DNA of 64,000 nucleotides from an uncultured Prevotellaceae bacterium (GTDB lineage: Bacteria; Bacteroidota; Bacteroidia; Bacteroidales; Bacteroidaceae), in the NCBI GenBank assembly GCA_900318885.1, contig ONMN01000019.1, positions 1 to 64,000 of the forward strand. Direction: 5' to 3'. Shown here piece after piece: positions 1-7,869 of this stretch (its first letter is position 1; each line of letters opens with the position of its first letter). The position numbers were made by a program, and so were the translations under genes. Below the pieces are notes generated by a model that was not told the origin of the DNA, searched no databases, and worked only from the letters and a program-made list of their open reading frames with translations.

Positions 1-1502
1 GTCATCGAGGCATACATATCCAGTCCTTCACGTTCAGGGAACAAACTCGGCACCATTGACATCTGGATGTCGCGGGCAATGCGCAGCTCCGATTCTATGC
101 GCTCCTGCACGGCCTGCATCTTCGTGATGCGGCGGCGGTAGATGGTGTAGATGATGAACGACAGAATCACCAGTCCGAGCACAACCATCGTGGCTATCCA
201 CCAGAGTCGCGTCAGCGCAGCCTGCTTCTGGGCTATCTGTGCCTCCTTGCCTTGCGTGTCGTAGATGGTGGCGAGCTCCATGGCGTCGCTGTTGCGCCAG
301 CGCACAATGGCACTGTCGAGGACGCTGGTAATACTGTCAGCCATCACCATTGCCTTCTGGTTGTTACCCATACTGCGCCAAGCCTGATATTGCGGAACGA
401 GCGTTTGGGTGATGCCGTCGAGGGTCATCTGCGTAGAGTCGGTGTCTGACGAGTCGCTCCTATGATACAGGTCGATAGCCTCTTGCCATTGGTGGGTCTC
501 AAGCAGATAATGTGCACATTCACGCTTTACCACTTCACTCATGTCACGACTGCTGTCATAACACTGGCGGAACACCTTTTCTGCCTCTTCAAGTTTACCT
601 TGATGTGCCAACAGCCGCGCCTCAGTGAGTTGCTGGCGGAAGAGCCGAGTGTCAAAATTATACCTTGCTAAATCGCAATGTTCCTGAATATAAGAGAGGG
701 CCTCTTTGCTCACTTCGAGCCAAGTGGCGGCACGTTCGTAAAGACCCTTGTTGAGATATGCCTGCGAAGCAGCGGCAGCGACCCCTTGCCTTACGTCGTA
801 ATAGGTGGTATCGTTGGTGAAATCGACACTGGCCGTGATGTCGTACTTGACGTAACGCGACGCATTGCGTTTGTAGGCCTCTATGGCTTCCTGAAACTGA
901 TGCTCGCCCTCGTCGAAGCGGCCCAAGGCAACCAGGTTCTTGCCCATCGCCACTAATAAAGTGGACACCTTATCATAAGGCATCAAGATATTGGCCTCAT
1001 GTTCTTTGGTCGTAGCGATGACGGGCATGAGCACTTTCAGTGCACCCTCGTAGTCGTTCTTGGCATTTAGCAGGATGCTGAGATGATATCCCGCCATAGC
1101 ATAATCAAGCAACTCATAGTCATCGCCAGTAAAAGACTCCAGCACTTTTCTAAAATAGAATTCCCCCAACTTGGGTTGGTTCATGTTCTGATATGAGATT
1201 GCCCTCAGGCAATTGAGCGTTGTCGCTGGTAACTTCGAACGCCCTTCGAGACTATCGCAGAGAGTGAGTGCCGCTTCATAGTTTTTTTGTTTTATCTGAG
1301 CAAATATCAGGGCACCATCCCTATCTGCCGCTTCATAGTCTTGAATAGGAATAAACAACGATAGACACCAGTTCGCAGCACGATCGCCATACTCATCTGG
1401 TAAGCATTCAAAAGTAACATACAACGCAATAATAAGTGCCACGGGCAGTCCGATTCCCCACAGCAGCACGCGCTTAATCCATTTCTTCACTCGTTTATTC
1501 AT
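1..1502 (-). CDS. TPR sensor protein with SpoIIE-type phosphatase start (3' truncated)
   Basis: The reading frame is open from the ATG at 1502 to the window edge (about 500 residues, no stop). Residues 12-30 form a hydrophobic segment, probably a signal anchor. A long helical TPR-like region follows (several 'NYEAAL', 'YEGALKVL', 'KLEEAEKVF' repeats), then a second membrane segment (WWIATMVVLGLVILSFIIY) near residue 440. The visible end, ELRIARDIQMSMVP, is the usual linker entering the PP2C/SpoIIE phosphatase domain, which would lie outside the window. The family is a periplasmic or extracytoplasmic TPR sensor joined to a cytoplasmic serine phosphatase (RsbU-like). Substrate and signal cannot be inferred. 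The gene has its own -7 box at 1542-1549, so it is separate from the rnf operon upstream. Confidence 0.75.
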   Translation of the reverse strand, partial: MNKRVKKWIKRVLLWGIGLPVALIIALYVTFECLPDEYGDRAANWCLSLFIPIQDYEAADRDGALIFAQIKQKNYEAALTLCDSLEGRSKLPATTLNCLRAISYQNMNQPKLGEFYFRKVLESFTGDDYELLDYAMAGYHLSILLNAKNDYEGALKVLMPVIATTKEHEANILMPYDKVSTLLVAMGKNLVALGRFDEGEHQFQEAIEAYKRNASRYVKYDITASVDFTNDTTYYDVRQGVAAAASQAYLNKGLYERAATWLEVSKEALSYIQEHCDLARYNFDTRLFRQQLTEARLLAHQGKLEEAEKVFRQCYDSSRDMSEVVKRECAHYLLETHQWQEAIDLYHRSDSSDTDSTQMTLDGITQTLVPQYQAWRSMGNNQKAMVMADSITSVLDSAIVRWRNSDAMELATIYDTQGKEAQIAQKQAALTRLWWIATMVVLGLVILSFIIYTIYRRRITKMQAVQERIESELRIARDIQMSMVPSLFPEREGLDMYASM

Positions 1503-1541
1503 TTTATTCCGTTTTGGTTGATAACTTTTGATAATACGGTG

Positions 1542-1549
1542 CAAATATA
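1542..1549 (-). promoter_or_regulatory. -7 box of the TPR/phosphatase gene
   Basis: TATATTTG on the minus strand matches the Bacteroidota -7 consensus TAnnTTTG and lies about 40 nt before the ATG at 1502. No well-spaced TTTG is visible at -33. Confidence 0.5.
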
Positions 1550-1580
1550 CGCATTTTTTCCGAAATACAATGCGAAAAAG

Positions 1581-1651
1581 TAAAAAAAACACTTTACCGG
1601 CACTAAACCTCGACTTTAGTGGCGGTAAAGTCTGAGTTTAGTGCCGGTAAA
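1581..1651 (-). terminator. rnf operon terminator with a duplicated 5' arm
   Basis: On the minus strand two copies of the same arm (1636-1651 and 1613-1631) precede one complementary arm (1591-1608) and a run of eight T (1582-1589). The outer copy pairs perfectly over 16 bp with 1593-1608; the inner copy pairs over 17 bp with one mismatch. Either pairing gives an intrinsic terminator downstream of rnfA. The two pairings are mutually exclusive. Confidence 0.6.
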
Positions 1652-1660
1652 ATGGATTGC

Positions 1661-1712
1661 ATTGCAAGGCCACACTCTCAAAGAGAGAACGCCACACTCC
1701 GCCAAAGCGGAG
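1661..1712 (+). repeat. Two adjacent REP-like hairpin elements (copies D1 and D2)
   Basis: D1 (1661-1687) has the head ATTGCAAGGCCACA and a stem CTCTC-aaa-GAGAG. D2 (1690-1712) has a shortened head CGCCACA and a stem CTCCGC-caaa-GCGGAG. Both stems begin CT, end AG, and are followed by AA. Related elements lie at 34073-34107, 62288-62320 and 63240-63272. They sit between the stop of rnfA and its terminator. Confidence 0.6.
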
Positions 1713-1733
1713 AATGGTATTATCTGAGAGGAA

Positions 1734-2336
1734 TCAGTCGAGACCGAAGAGAACCTTCAGACCGCCGTCGACACCCGAGAAGCCCATGAAGGCAAGGCTC
1801 AGTAATCCGGCGGAGAGCATGACGATGGCCATGCCCTGCATGCCCTTGGGAATCTTCACCAGTTCAAGCTGTTCGCGCATGCCTGCAAAGACTGTCAGTG
1901 CCAGTCCGAAGCCGATAGCTGTCGAGAAGGCATAGACCACCGACTGGAGCAGGTTATAGTCCTTCTGAATGACGAGGATGGCCACACCCAGCACAGCACA
2001 GTTGGTGGTGATGAGCGGCAGGAAGATGCCTAGTGCCTGATAGAGTGCGGGCGACACCTTCTTGAGGATAATCTCGACCATCTGTACCAGCGATGCAATG
2101 ACGAGGATGAAGGCGATGGTCTGCAGATATTGCAGTCCGTTGGGTTCCAGCACATAGGTCTGCACCAGCCATGTAACGATGGTGGCCAATGTCAGCACGA
2201 ATGCCACAGCTGCGGACATACCGAGTGAGGTATCGACCTTCTTCGACACACCGAGGAACGGACAGATGCCGAGGAACTGCGACAGGATGATATTGTTGAC
2301 GAATATCGCGCTAATGAAAATCAAAATATATTCCAT
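1734..2336 (-). CDS. rnfA: Rnf electron transport complex subunit RnfA
   Basis: This is an integral membrane subunit of the ion-pumping ferredoxin:NAD+ oxidoreductase. It has 200 residues (family usually about 190-200) and six hydrophobic segments. The RnfA/RnfE family signatures are visible: an N-terminal 'NNIILSQFLGICPFLGVSKK' and 'TTNCAVLGVAIL' in mid-protein. The conserved Cys residues in these two motifs are thought to hold an intramembrane Fe-S centre shared with RnfE. It is the last gene of rseC-rnfBCDGEA. It follows rnfE after a 35-bp gap made of short GTTATT repeats and is followed by two hairpin elements and a terminator. Confidence 0.95.
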   Translation of the reverse strand: MEYILIFISAIFVNNIILSQFLGICPFLGVSKKVDTSLGMSAAVAFVLTLATIVTWLVQTYVLEPNGLQYLQTIAFILVIASLVQMVEIILKKVSPALYQALGIFLPLITTNCAVLGVAILVIQKDYNLLQSVVYAFSTAIGFGLALTVFAGMREQLELVKIPKGMQGMAIVMLSAGLLSLAFMGFSGVDGGLKVLFGLD

Positions 2337-2338
2337 AG

Positions 2339-2378
2339 TTGTCGTTATTTCGTTATTACGTTATTTCGTTATTACGAC
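2339..2378. repeat. Short tandem GTTATT(A/T)C-type repeats at the rnfE/rnfA border
   Basis: The spacer between rnfA and rnfE and the last codons of rnfE consist of about five units of cgttatt(t/a), 7-8 bp each. A similar run lies at 44911-44950 between atpA and atpH. Confidence 0.6.
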
Positions 2379-2953
2379 CTTATCTTGTTGACAATCGCAA
2401 TGAGGAATCCCAGCATGATGAAAGCACCCGGAGGGAGCACGAAGAGCAGGATGTTGTAGGTCTCAGGCAACAGCGTGAAGCCGAAGACGGAACCGGAGCC
2501 CAGCACCTCGCGGCAGATGCCCAGTAGCGTCAGACCCAACGTGAAGCCCAGTCCGATGCCAATGCCGTCGAACAGCGAGGCAACGGGAGAATTCTTGCTG
2601 GCAAAGCCCTCGGCACGTCCGAGGATGATGCAGTTTACGACAATCAGGGGAATGAACAGTCCTAGCGCGGCGTCGATGTCAGGCAGATAGGCCTTGATGA
2701 CCAGTTGCAACATCGTCACGAAAGCGGCAATAACCACGATGAATACGGGGATGCGCACCTTGTCGGGCGTAACACTCTTCAGGCACGAAATCACAACGTT
2801 GGTGCAGATGAGCACGGCCATCGTTGCCAAGCCCATCGACATACCGTTCATGGCAGAGGTGGTAGTGGCCAGCGTGGGACACATACCGAGCATCAGGACG
2901 AACGTGGGGTTCTCCTTGACGATGCCATTCTTGATAATTGATATATAATTCAT
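2372..2953 (-). CDS. rnfE: Rnf electron transport complex subunit RnfE
   Basis: This 193-residue polytopic membrane protein is homologous to RnfA. It shows the paired motifs 'NPTFVLMLGMCPTLATTTSA' near the N-terminus and 'VVNCIILGRAEGFAS' in mid-protein, which hold the conserved Cys residues. In the known complex RnfA and RnfE face each other in the membrane in inverted topology and pass electrons across it. The start at 2953 leaves 6 bp after rnfG, so translation is probably coupled. The C-terminus ends in a short tail (IVNKIRS) partly encoded by the spacer repeat. Confidence 0.95.
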   Translation of the reverse strand: MNYISIIKNGIVKENPTFVLMLGMCPTLATTTSAMNGMSMGLATMAVLICTNVVISCLKSVTPDKVRIPVFIVVIAAFVTMLQLVIKAYLPDIDAALGLFIPLIVVNCIILGRAEGFASKNSPVASLFDGIGIGLGFTLGLTLLGICREVLGSGSVFGFTLLPETYNILLFVLPPGAFIMLGFLIAIVNKIRS

Positions 2954-2959
2954 AGTTTA

Positions 2960-3583
2960 TTACTGATTTTGTTTCGTTGCACCAGTCTCGCCGTCCGTAG
3001 CGGGCGTAGCCTTGTAGGCGTTGTATGCATTGTTGATAGCCAAGAGGAAGGCACGGCTGGTAATGGTAGAGGCCGTGATGGCATCCACCTGACCACCATC
3101 CTTCGAAACGGTCAGCGGCTCCTTAGGATCTTTACCGATGATGTCGCCCTTCTGGTCCTTCTGGAACCATTTGTCGGCCTTGGCACCCAAGCCCGGCGTC
3201 TCAGCATGTTCGAGTAGTGTATAACCCAGAATCTTGCCTTCGGGGTCGAAACCGACAAGGACTTTCAGATTGCCGCCGAAGCCCATCGTGGTACTCTCGA
3301 CAGCGGCACCGAGATCGTTGCCCTGAGCGTCCTGAATCTGATAGACGGTGAACGTCATTTCCTTGCCTTTGGCATCGTTCTGCTTCACCTCGTCGGTCTT
3401 TGCCACCTTGAGGTCGTTGCATGCCATAACAGCCTTGATGCCGTCGGCCAGCGCCTTTTCCTTCTGTTCTGCAATGGGGCCCTCGGTGAGATGATTCACG
3501 TAAGCAAGGATGCCACCCATGATGACTGCTACCAAAGTCAGTACCAGCACCATATTCATTAAAGATGATTCAAGTTTCTTCAT
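2960..3583 (-). CDS. rnfG: Rnf electron transport complex subunit RnfG
   Basis: RnfG is anchored by one N-terminal membrane segment (residues about 9-28) and carries an FMN domain on the outer face. The motif DAITASTITS at residues 167-176 corresponds to the covalent flavinylation site (D-x-x-[ST]-[GA]-[AS]-T); Thr173 is the expected attachment residue. Length is 207 residues. The C-terminal tail after residue 195 is short and polar (ATDGETGATKQNQ) and probably disordered. The start overlaps the end of rnfD by 4 bp. Confidence 0.95.
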   Translation of the reverse strand: MKKLESSLMNMVLVLTLVAVIMGGILAYVNHLTEGPIAEQKEKALADGIKAVMACNDLKVAKTDEVKQNDAKGKEMTFTVYQIQDAQGNDLGAAVESTTMGFGGNLKVLVGFDPEGKILGYTLLEHAETPGLGAKADKWFQKDQKGDIIGKDPKEPLTVSKDGGQVDAITASTITSRAFLLAINNAYNAYKATPATDGETGATKQNQ

Positions 3584-4572
3584 TTTGCGACCTCCCCGAA
3601 ACGTTTTGGTTTGACATAAGTGTTAATAAGAGGCGTAAAGGCGTTCATGATGAGAATGGCGAACGACATACCCTCGGGATAGGCACCCCAGTTGCGGATA
3701 ACGACGGTCAGCACACCGATGGCAACACCGTAGATAAGCTGACCTTTGGCGGTCATCGGGCTCGTCACGTAGTCGGTAGCCATAAAGATCGCACCGAGCA
3801 TCAGACCACCAGAGAGGATGACTGCAAACGGGTCGGCATAGGCGGGATTGGCCAAATGCATCAGGGCAGCAAGGATGAATACCGTACCGATAATCGAGAC
3901 GGGGATGTGCCATGTGATGATCTTCTTCCAAAGCATGTAGGCCAGGCCCAGCAACAGAGCTAGCGCACAAATCTCACCCATAGCACCAGCACCATCGGGA
4001 TGATTGCCGATGAGGAGGTCGAGCGATGAAGGCAGCTGGTCGAGAATAGATGCGTCGCCGTGCTTGATGGCTTCCTTCATAATATAAAGAGGTGTAGCAC
4101 CCGTTTCAGCATCGAGATAACTCGTCAGCTGACCAACTTTCGGCCAAGTAGTCATCTGAGCGGGGAAGGCCACCAACAGGGCAGCACGACCCACCAATGC
4201 AGGATTGAAGAGATTATTTCCCAGACCACCGAACGTCATCTTGGCCACACCGATGGCGAACAGTGCACCGATGATAATGATCCAGATGGGGAGGTTGCTG
4301 GGGAGGTTGAAACCGAGCAGCAAACCAGTAAGGATGGCCGAGCCATCGCAAACGGTTGTGCGCTCGTTCTTCATCATAAACTTATTGATGGCCCACTCGA
4401 AGAAGACGCAGGCCGCAACACTCGTCGCACAGACAATGGCCGAGCCAATGCCGAAGAAATAGAACGACACGAGCAAAGCAGGTATGAGGGCAATGATGAC
4501 CCCGTACATGTTTTTCTCAACGGTGTCTGTTCCGTGTGCGTGAGGCGATAGTGATACAATTAATTTTCCCAT
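3580..4572 (-). CDS. rnfD: Rnf electron transport complex subunit RnfD
   Basis: RnfD is a 330-residue membrane subunit with about nine or ten hydrophobic segments. The sequence ETGATPLY (residues 156-163) is the usual S/T-G-A-T flavinylation motif, with FMN expected on Thr160. Other family features are 'SPHAHGTDTVEKNMYGV' at the N-terminus and 'GLGNNLFNPALVGRA' at about residues 116-130. It overlaps rnfG by 4 bp and lies 26 bp after rnfC. Together with RnfG it moves electrons on the outer side and drives Na+ or H+ export; the ion used cannot be read from this sequence. Confidence 0.95.
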   Translation of the reverse strand: MGKLIVSLSPHAHGTDTVEKNMYGVIIALIPALLVSFYFFGIGSAIVCATSVAACVFFEWAINKFMMKNERTTVCDGSAILTGLLLGFNLPSNLPIWIIIIGALFAIGVAKMTFGGLGNNLFNPALVGRAALLVAFPAQMTTWPKVGQLTSYLDAETGATPLYIMKEAIKHGDASILDQLPSSLDLLIGNHPDGAGAMGEICALALLLGLAYMLWKKIITWHIPVSIIGTVFILAALMHLANPAYADPFAVILSGGLMLGAIFMATDYVTSPMTAKGQLIYGVAIGVLTVVIRNWGAYPEGMSFAILIMNAFTPLINTYVKPKRFGEVAK

Positions 4573-4598
4573 TGTATTTTTATACCTTTTTTATATTA

Positions 4599-5975
4599 TT
4601 ACTTTTTCTGAGCAGCAGCGGCACGGGCACGGATGATCCCCATGACGGTAGCCTTAGCCTGGCGAATGTTGTCGAGCAGCGGACGATGGGCGGGACACGT
4701 GAATTGGCACGAGCCACACTCGATACAGCTTACCACTTCCTCATGCTCGGCACGCTCCCAATTCTGAACAGCAGCGAGTTTAGCCAGCAAGTAAGGTTCG
4801 AGTCCCATCGGACAAGCGCTGACGCACTTGGCACAGCGGATACAGGGATTAGGCTCCTTGCGGAAAGCCTCTTCGCCAGAGATGATGGTCACAGAGTTGG
4901 TACCCTTGCAAATAGGCACTTCGGTAGACGTCAGGGCCTTACCCATCATCGGACCACCAGCCAACAGCTTGTTATCGCCCTCAGGCATTCCGCCACAGGC
5001 ATCAATCAGATCCTTCATCGGCGTACCCATACGAACGAGGAAGTTGCCGGGGGTTGCCAGTTTCTTACCCGTCACAGTGGTATAGCGCTCGAAGAGGGGT
5101 TTGTTTTTCATACAAGCTTCATAAACGGCAAAGGCCGTTCCTACGTTCTGCACGATAGCACCAACATTGACAGGAATGGCAGGAGGTGCAGGCACCTGAC
5201 GATTAATGACGGCATCAACGAGTTGCTTTTCACCACCCTGCGGATAGCGTTGCTTCAGGGGGACGACCTCCACACTGTATTCTGAGATGCCAAACACCTC
5301 AGCACACTTACGGGTGAGCAACTCGATGGCGGGCATCTTGTTGGTTTCAATGCCGATATAGCCTTTGGTAACCTTCGCACCCTTCATCAACAACTCTAAG
5401 CCAACAAGGATCTCGTCGGCATGTTCCATCATCAGACGAAAGTCGGCAGTGATATAGGGCTCGCACTCAACGGCATTGATAATCACACACTCTGCCTTCG
5501 CTGTTGGCGGAGGACAAAGTTTGATAAAGGTTGGGAAACAAGCACCACCCATACCAACGACACCAGCGGTCTTGATACGATTCACTATCTCTTCGGGAGT
5601 CAGCTCGGGATGGTCTTTCACCAATTCCAACTTGTCAGAACGGTCGATGCTTTCTTCCCATTCGTCACCTTCTACATTAATAATAATAACGGGCTTGCGA
5701 TAGCCGGTAGCATCGATAGCGGTATCAATCTTGAAAACGGTACCGCTAACCGATGAATAAATGGGAGCCGAAACAAAACCACCAGCCTCGGCAATCATCG
5801 TACCCACCTTCACCTTGTCACCCTTGGCGACAACGGGTTTGGCAGGTGCGCCAATGTGCTGACCAAGCGGGAAAATAGCCTGCTTAGGGAGTGCTGCCAC
5901 TTGTGTCACAGCATCGTGGGTCAGCTTATTTTCTTCGGGGTGAATACCACCAATACTAAATGTCTTTATCTTCAT
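4599..5975 (-). CDS. rnfC: Rnf electron transport complex subunit RnfC
   Basis: RnfC is the peripheral NADH-binding subunit (458 residues). It has an N-terminal RnfC barrel ('FPLGQHIGAPAKPVV'), a Nqo1-like flavin/NADH-binding core ('GVVGMGGACFPTFIKL', 'INAVECEPYITADFRL'), a SLBB-type domain, and two C-terminal [4Fe-4S] motifs (CIRCAKCVSACP and CIECGSCQFTCP). The short Ala-rich C-terminus (ARAAAAQKK) is usual for gut Bacteroidota, which lack the long tail of enterobacterial RsxC. It overlaps rnfB by 4 bp (ATGA). Confidence 0.95.
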   Translation of the reverse strand: MKIKTFSIGGIHPEENKLTHDAVTQVAALPKQAIFPLGQHIGAPAKPVVAKGDKVKVGTMIAEAGGFVSAPIYSSVSGTVFKIDTAIDATGYRKPVIIINVEGDEWEESIDRSDKLELVKDHPELTPEEIVNRIKTAGVVGMGGACFPTFIKLCPPPTAKAECVIINAVECEPYITADFRLMMEHADEILVGLELLMKGAKVTKGYIGIETNKMPAIELLTRKCAEVFGISEYSVEVVPLKQRYPQGGEKQLVDAVINRQVPAPPAIPVNVGAIVQNVGTAFAVYEACMKNKPLFERYTTVTGKKLATPGNFLVRMGTPMKDLIDACGGMPEGDNKLLAGGPMMGKALTSTEVPICKGTNSVTIISGEEAFRKEPNPCIRCAKCVSACPMGLEPYLLAKLAAVQNWERAEHEEVVSCIECGSCQFTCPAHRPLLDNIRQAKATVMGIIRARAAAAQKK

Positions 5976-6832
5976 GCTTCGGCCTCCTTTTCTTCTTTAG
6001 GTTTAGGTGCGGGGAAATTCACGGCGTGGATAGAACCAGTAGGACAAACAGCCACACACTTACGGCACAGGCGGCACTTCGTGTGGTCGATGTACGAAAC
6101 GTTGTTCTCAATGGTGATGGCACCAAACTGACACTCCTTCTCACACTTACCACAACCGATGCAAGCAGCCTTACAAGCCTTCATAGCTGCAGGCCCCTTG
6201 TCCTTGTTGACACATGACACAAACACTTTGCGTCCCTTTGGTCCTTTCTTGCGGAGCTCGATGATGTGACGCGGACAAGCCTTGACGCAAGCGCCACAAG
6301 CCACACACTTCTCTTCATCGACCTCGGGAAGTCCGGTTTCAGGATTCATGTGGATGGCATCAAACTGACAAGCTGCGACACAGTCACCACAGCCCAGACA
6401 ACCGAATCCGCAAGCCGTCTCACCAGCACCACAAGAATTCATCGCTGCACACGTGCGCAGACCACTGTACTCGGCAATCTTTGGACGCATCTCACAGGTT
6501 CCGTTACAACGTACTACGGCGACCATTGGTTCACCGTTGGCAATGGCCATTCCCAAAAGGTCAGCCACCTTACCCATCACTTCTTGTCCGCCCACAGGAC
6601 ACATCAGTCCCTCAAGACTGCCAGCATCGGCACCCTTAACAAGGGCATCAGCCAAGCCGCCACATCCAGCGAAGCCACATCCACCGCAGTTGGCACCCGG
6701 CAGTTGCTCAGTAACCTGAGCTATGCGAGGGTCTTCGTAGACATAGAACTTCTTGGAGCAGACATACAGCACGAGGGCGGCAATCAGTCCGATAGCGCCC
6801 AGCACTAATACTGCAATCAAAATGAAATTCAT
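5972..6832 (-). CDS. rnfB: Rnf electron transport complex subunit RnfB
   Basis: RnfB is the ferredoxin-facing iron-sulfur subunit (286 residues). It starts with one membrane helix (residues 2-25). A four-Cys cluster domain follows (NCGGCGFAGCGGLADAL, then a Cys about 16 residues later), and then several CxxCxxC/CxxxCP motifs (about residues 130-165, 205-225 and 245-265) for further [4Fe-4S] clusters. The C-terminal tail 'PAPKPKEEKEAEA' is charged and low complexity. It follows rseC by 36 bp and is probably transcribed with it from the promoter at 7307-7314. Confidence 0.95.
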   Translation of the reverse strand: MNFILIAVLVLGAIGLIAALVLYVCSKKFYVYEDPRIAQVTEQLPGANCGGCGFAGCGGLADALVKGADAGSLEGLMCPVGGQEVMGKVADLLGMAIANGEPMVAVVRCNGTCEMRPKIAEYSGLRTCAAMNSCGAGETACGFGCLGCGDCVAACQFDAIHMNPETGLPEVDEEKCVACGACVKACPRHIIELRKKGPKGRKVFVSCVNKDKGPAAMKACKAACIGCGKCEKECQFGAITIENNVSYIDHTKCRLCRKCVAVCPTGSIHAVNFPAPKPKEEKEAEA

Positions 6833-6868
6833 AAAGTTACTAGTTTTTTATTATTTGTTTTAATATGT

Positions 6869-7279
6869 TTATTCTATCCAAAAGTTAAGCTGGTCGCGCA
6901 TCTGGTCGCGCATCAGCCACAACACGAAATAGTATGGAATAAGAGCAGCCAAAGCACATAACGCGGCAAGGCCTTCGTTAGACGTCAGCAACAATACAAA
7001 TATCAGCACAACAATAAGAACTATAAAGGGAAGTCCGAATCCCCATAATAAGGCCCGTGCTGCAACACTACCAGAGGCGTTTACCACCACATGCTGCCCC
7101 AGTTCGTAAGCAGCACTATTGGTACAAAACACGTCAATCAACTTTTCTTTTGACTCTGATGCATTACAGTATCCGGCTACTTTACAAGCAGCACAAGCTG
7201 AAGTCTGGACAATGCGTACTTGCACCCTATCCTTTTCAACACGTTCTATAACCCCCGAATGACTTATTTTAGTACTCAT
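6869..7279 (-). CDS. rseC: RseC/SoxR-reducing system family protein
   Basis: This 136-residue protein has the RseC/MucC layout: a small N-terminal cytosolic domain with the Cys cluster CAACKVAGYC (about residues 27-36), then two membrane helices (about 75-95 and 100-120). The ATG at 7279 (MSTKISH) is chosen because the -7 box TACCTTTG at 7307-7314 makes the upstream ATG at 7309 untranscribed. RseC proteins head rnf operons in Bacteroidota. The role is probably Fe-S or redox maintenance of the complex; the exact function is not settled. Confidence 0.85.
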   Translation of the reverse strand: MSTKISHSGVIERVEKDRVQVRIVQTSACAACKVAGYCNASESKEKLIDVFCTNSAAYELGQHVVVNASGSVAARALLWGFGLPFIVLIVVLIFVLLLTSNEGLAALCALAALIPYYFVLWLMRDQMRDQLNFWIE

Positions 7280-7306
7280 TAGTTTTGCAATCTCATGTTT
7301 GCAATG

Positions 7307-7314
7307 CAAAGGTA
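7307..7314 (-). promoter_or_regulatory. -7 box of the rseC-rnfBCDGEA operon
   Basis: TACCTTTG on the minus strand, 28 nt before the rseC ATG. It decides the start codon of rseC. Confidence 0.65.
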
Positions 7315-7375
7315 CGACAAAAATATGAATTAAAGATGTAAATATTTAAGTTTTTTTGAAAAAAACTCGAAAACG

Positions 7376-7407
7376 TTTGCATTTTCTGCTTTTTTTTCCT
7401 ACTTTTG
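7376..7407 (+). promoter_or_regulatory. Complete promoter of the 7429 gene
   Basis: TTTG at 7376-7379, 20 bp, then TACTTTTG at 7400-7407. This matches the Bacteroidota primary sigma consensus. The ATG is 22 nt downstream. Confidence 0.75.
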
Positions 7408-7428
7408 CGACGATAAAAGCATAAAAAG

Positions 7429-7869
7429 ATGAAAGCAAACGAACAAACGTTTCAACAAGTGGAGCGAGCATTACGAAAAGTAGCTGACAAATTCCCGCCA
7501 ATGGAAGAGGCCAATCAACTGACAGACATTCATTTGAGAGTCAGCCAGGAATCCGGTGAATTGACGGCATTTGATGATGACGACAAGGAAATAACCCGTT
7601 GCGTCGTAGAGCAATGGATTGACAACAAGGAAGACACATTCTATGAGGATGTGGCTACGGTGATTCGAAATGTCTTAAACAAGCAAAAGAAACAGATTGA
7701 GGAAATGTCAATCCTGAAACCCTATTCCTTCGTATTGGAAGATGAAGACCATGAGAACGTAGAAGAACTCTATCTGGTTGATGACGACATTGTCATCATT
7801 GACGAAGAACTAATGAAAGACCTCGACAGTGATTTGGATAATTTTCTTAACAATCTTCTAAAAGACTGA
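7429..7869 (+). CDS. Conserved hypothetical acidic protein
   Basis: I do not recognise a named domain. The protein has 146 residues, no signal peptide or membrane segment, and is strongly acidic, especially at the C-terminus (DDDIVIIDEELMKDLDSDLD). The N-terminal half mixes helix-like and strand-like stretches. Proteins like this are carried by other Prevotella/Bacteroides next to housekeeping genes, so it is probably a real cytoplasmic protein. A full promoter precedes it, and its stop codon abuts the stop codon of the convergent glucosaminidase gene with no spacer, so the transcripts must overlap. Confidence 0.7.
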   Translation: MKANEQTFQQVERALRKVADKFPPMEEANQLTDIHLRVSQESGELTAFDDDDKEITRCVVEQWIDNKEDTFYEDVATVIRNVLNKQKKQIEEMSILKPYSFVLEDEDHENVEELYLVDDDIVIIDEELMKDLDSDLDNFLNNLLKD

